Assembly: GCA_934631025.1 (NCBI GenBank)
Contig: CAKTXR010000092.1
Location: 1 to 6,787, forward strand
Origin: an uncultured Clostridia bacterium
Lineage (GTDB): Bacteria > Bacillota > Clostridia > Christensenellales > Aristaeellaceae
Length of the DNA stretch: 6,787 nucleotides
Direction of reading: 5' to 3'
Below are positions 5,172-6,787 of the stretch, one piece after another; the first letter of the stretch is position 1, and each line of letters begins with the position of its first letter. Below the pieces are notes generated by a model, which saw nothing but the letters and a program-made list of their open reading frames with translations, did not search any database and was not told the DNA's origin. Made by a program: the position numbers and the translations under genes.

Positions 5172-5993
5172 TTAAAGCCTGATTTTTGATGCGTCGATGC
5201 GCATTTCGCCTACGTCGGTCTTGCCGAATGCGCCGTGGCAGTCGCTGCCCGCCGTGATTTTCAAGTCGCGCCGCTGCGCCAGCTCGACGAGCGCCTGCGT
5301 GAGCGCTTCGTTCTGCGTGGGATAGTAGCACTCGACGCCGTCCGCGCCCGCGTCGATCGCGCCGCCGATCAGCGCCAGCACGTCCCTGTCGTCCAGATGC
5401 TTGAACGTCTCGCAGGGGTGCGCGACGACGATTGCGCCGCCCGCCGCGTGAACCGTGCCGATCACCTCGTCCAGCGGCACGAACCCCGCGCCCGCATAGG
5501 TCACGTCGTAGCGCGGATAGAGCGCCATGCCCTCGCGGATGCTGCCGGTCACGCCCTTATAGAGCAGATATTGCAACATCGGCCAGCCGCCCTTGGCCGG
5601 ATCGTAGGCAAAGGCGCGGTATTCGGCCATGTCCAGCGCGGGAAATTCGTCCTTCAGCCGCTCGAGCAGCACCTCGCTCATGTGGTCGAGCGCATACCGC
5701 GCGTGCGCGATCAGCTCGCGGAACGCCCTGTGCTCAAAGTCGGGATGGTAGGCGAGCATATGCACGTCGCGGCTGGCATAGAGCGCGTCGATTTCCACGC
5801 CGCGGACGAATGAAATCCCCGCGTCGCGAGCCAGCGGTTCGGCGGCGAGAGAACCGGCGATTACATTGTGGTCGCACACCGCCATCAGCGTCACATGATT
5901 GCGCACGGCGCGCGCCACGACCTCGGCAGGGGAATAGGAACTGTCCGAGGCCGTCGTGTGGATGTGCAGATCGGCGTAGCCCACGGCGCTCAC
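5172..5993 (-). CDS. PHP-domain phosphoesterase (RNase AM / TrpH-like)
   Basis: A 273-residue PHP protein close in size to the YciV/TrpH group, which removes phosphate from 3',5'-nucleoside bisphosphates such as pAp and trims short RNA 5' ends. The metal ligands expected for a trinuclear site are visible: H10, H12 and D17 in ADLHIHTTASDSSYS, D41-H42 in VCDHN, E67 in RGVEIDA, H78 in VHMLAYH, H192 in VVAHPCE, and D251 and H253 in GSDCHGA. No signal peptide, so cytosolic. The start is GTG at 5993-5991, overlapping the cinA stop as GTGA; a second in-frame GTG three codons later has a GGTGA 5 bases upstream and could be the true start. The gene follows cinA on the same strand and ends at a strong terminator, so the pair is an operon. 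The fold is certain; the exact substrate is inferred from family. Confidence 0.9.
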   Translation of the reverse strand: MSAVGYADLHIHTTASDSSYSPAEVVARAVRNHVTLMAVCDHNVIAGSLAAEPLARDAGISFVRGVEIDALYASRDVHMLAYHPDFEHRAFRELIAHARYALDHMSEVLLERLKDEFPALDMAEYRAFAYDPAKGGWPMLQYLLYKGVTGSIREGMALYPRYDVTYAGAGFVPLDEVIGTVHAAGGAIVVAHPCETFKHLDDRDVLALIGGAIDAGADGVECYYPTQNEALTQALVELAQRRDLKITAGSDCHGAFGKTDVGEMRIDASKIRL

Positions 5994-6787
5994 CGTCCGT
6001 CAAGTTCGTCCAGCCGCAGCCGGAGCAGATTCATCGCGCGCAGGCAGCTCATCGAGCGGATGCGGGTGCGGTCGCCGCGCAGATGCAGCTCAAGCACGCG
6101 CGTCTTAAAATCGCGTCCCGCCAGCGCGACGAACACCGTGCCCACCGGCGTTTTTTCCGTGCCGCCGCCCGGGCCGGCCACGCCCGTCGTGGACAGCGCA
6201 TAGCTCGCGTTTGAGCGCTTCAGAGCGCCCTCGGCCATGGCGCGCGCGCATTCCTCGCTGACCGCGCCCACGCCGTTCAAAATTTCGGACGATACACCCA
6301 AGACACGCTCTTTCGCCTCGTTCATATAGACCACATGCCCCTCGACCAGCACGTCGGACGCGCCGGGCACGTCGACGATTTGCGCGGCGAGCATACCGCC
6401 CGTCAGGCTCTCGGCGACGGCGAGCGTCTCGTGGCGTTCGGACAGACGGCGCACGATTTCGCTCTTCATGGCCGCGTCGATGCCCTCGGCGTAGACCGCG
6501 TTGCCCATGCGGCGGCGGATCTCGGCCTCCATCGGGTCGAGCAGGGAAGATCCGTCGTCGCTGCGGTCGACCATCACGGTCATGCGCGCGGTGACCTCGC
6601 CGGGATTGCAATAGAGCGCCAGCGTGGGATTGCCGACGTGGAACAGGTCGAGCAGCCGCGTCTCAACCTCGCTCTCGCCGACACCCACGATGTGCAGGAA
6701 GCGCGAGCGGATGATCTTGTCCGACAGCGAGAGCAGATACGGCTCCAGCTGCTGCTCGTACATTTCGATCAGCTCGAATGGCGGCCC
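5990..6787 (-). CDS. cinA: CinA family protein, C-terminal part (5' end beyond the window)
   Basis: The frame is open to the right edge. The first visible residues GPPFELIEMYEQQLEPYL match the end of CinA's N-terminal MoCF/COG1058 domain (family: PGPP.E..pM.e..v.PyL), so the methionine at 6763 is internal and roughly 150 residues are missing. From about visible residue 100 comes the amidase-type CinA domain (COG1546): AVAESLTGGMLAAQIVDVPGAS (the serine of AES.TGG is the proposed nucleophile), VVYMNEAKERVLGV (conserved YxNxxK), GAVSEECARAMAEGA and TGVAGPGGGTEKTPVGTV. CinA proteins deamidate nicotinamide mononucleotide and, in two-domain forms, hydrolyse ADP-ribose, recycling pyridine nucleotides in the cytosol. 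AESLTGG replaces the more common AESCTGG; both occur in the family. The PHP gene overlaps its stop codon. Whether the N-terminal domain is intact cannot be seen here. Confidence 0.93.
   Translation of the reverse strand, partial: GPPFELIEMYEQQLEPYLLSLSDKIIRSRFLHIVGVGESEVETRLLDLFHVGNPTLALYCNPGEVTARMTVMVDRSDDGSSLLDPMEAEIRRRMGNAVYAEGIDAAMKSEIVRRLSERHETLAVAESLTGGMLAAQIVDVPGASDVLVEGHVVYMNEAKERVLGVSSEILNGVGAVSEECARAMAEGALKRSNASYALSTTGVAGPGGGTEKTPVGTVFVALAGRDFKTRVLELHLRGDRTRIRSMSCLRAMNLLRLRLDELDGR

Noticed and set aside
5235..6214. Plus-strand open frames opposite the PHP and cinA genes
   Set aside because: Extreme Arg/Ala/Pro composition, typical of antisense frames under GC-rich genes whose own products match known families well.

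Overview
The window looks like chromosomal DNA from a GC-rich relative of the Clostridia (Bacillota), probably an uncultured gut-type lineage. This is inferred from strong AGGAGG-type ribosome binding sites, ATGA/GTGA start-stop overlaps, hairpin-plus-T-run terminators, and the gene set (PRC-barrel protein, cytosolic GH5 hydrolase, AraC regulator, CinA, PHP phosphoesterase). No organism can be named from the sequence alone, and nothing here is clearly phage, plasmid or transposon.

Layout, left to right. (1) At the extreme left a minus-strand gene starts and leaves the window; only a signal-peptide-like N-terminus is visible. (2) About 57-1014 has no convincing gene but is unusually rich in inverted repeats, including a perfect 12-bp stem at 850-902 and a hairpin over the stop codon of the next gene. 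(3) A two-gene minus-strand unit (1613 to 1015) encodes a PRC-barrel protein and, through an ATGA overlap, a 53-residue protein with a hydrophobic N-terminus and a basic tail. (4) A divergent intergenic region (1614-1809) carries a good sigma-A-type promoter, with a near-perfect 10-bp inverted repeat flanking its -35 hexamer. (5) A three-gene plus-strand operon follows (1810-4491): AraC-type regulator, cytoplasmic GH5-family glycosidase and DMT/EamA-type transporter, packed with a 4-bp overlap and a 1-bp gap and closed by an intrinsic terminator. (6) A second gene-less block (about 4544-5127) is built partly from diverged repeats of two motifs held about 50 bp apart. (7) A minus-strand pair, cinA (cut by the right edge) and a PHP phosphoesterase, overlaps by GTGA and ends at a strong intrinsic terminator at 5128-5163.

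How the genes may work together: the central operon reads as a compact carbohydrate-response cassette, in which the AraC protein senses a sugar or oligosaccharide, the GH5 enzyme hydrolyses a short glycan in the cytosol, and the membrane protein moves a related small molecule. The cinA-PHP pair looks like nucleotide housekeeping or repair. The least explained parts are the two gene-less blocks and the palindrome at the operon promoter.
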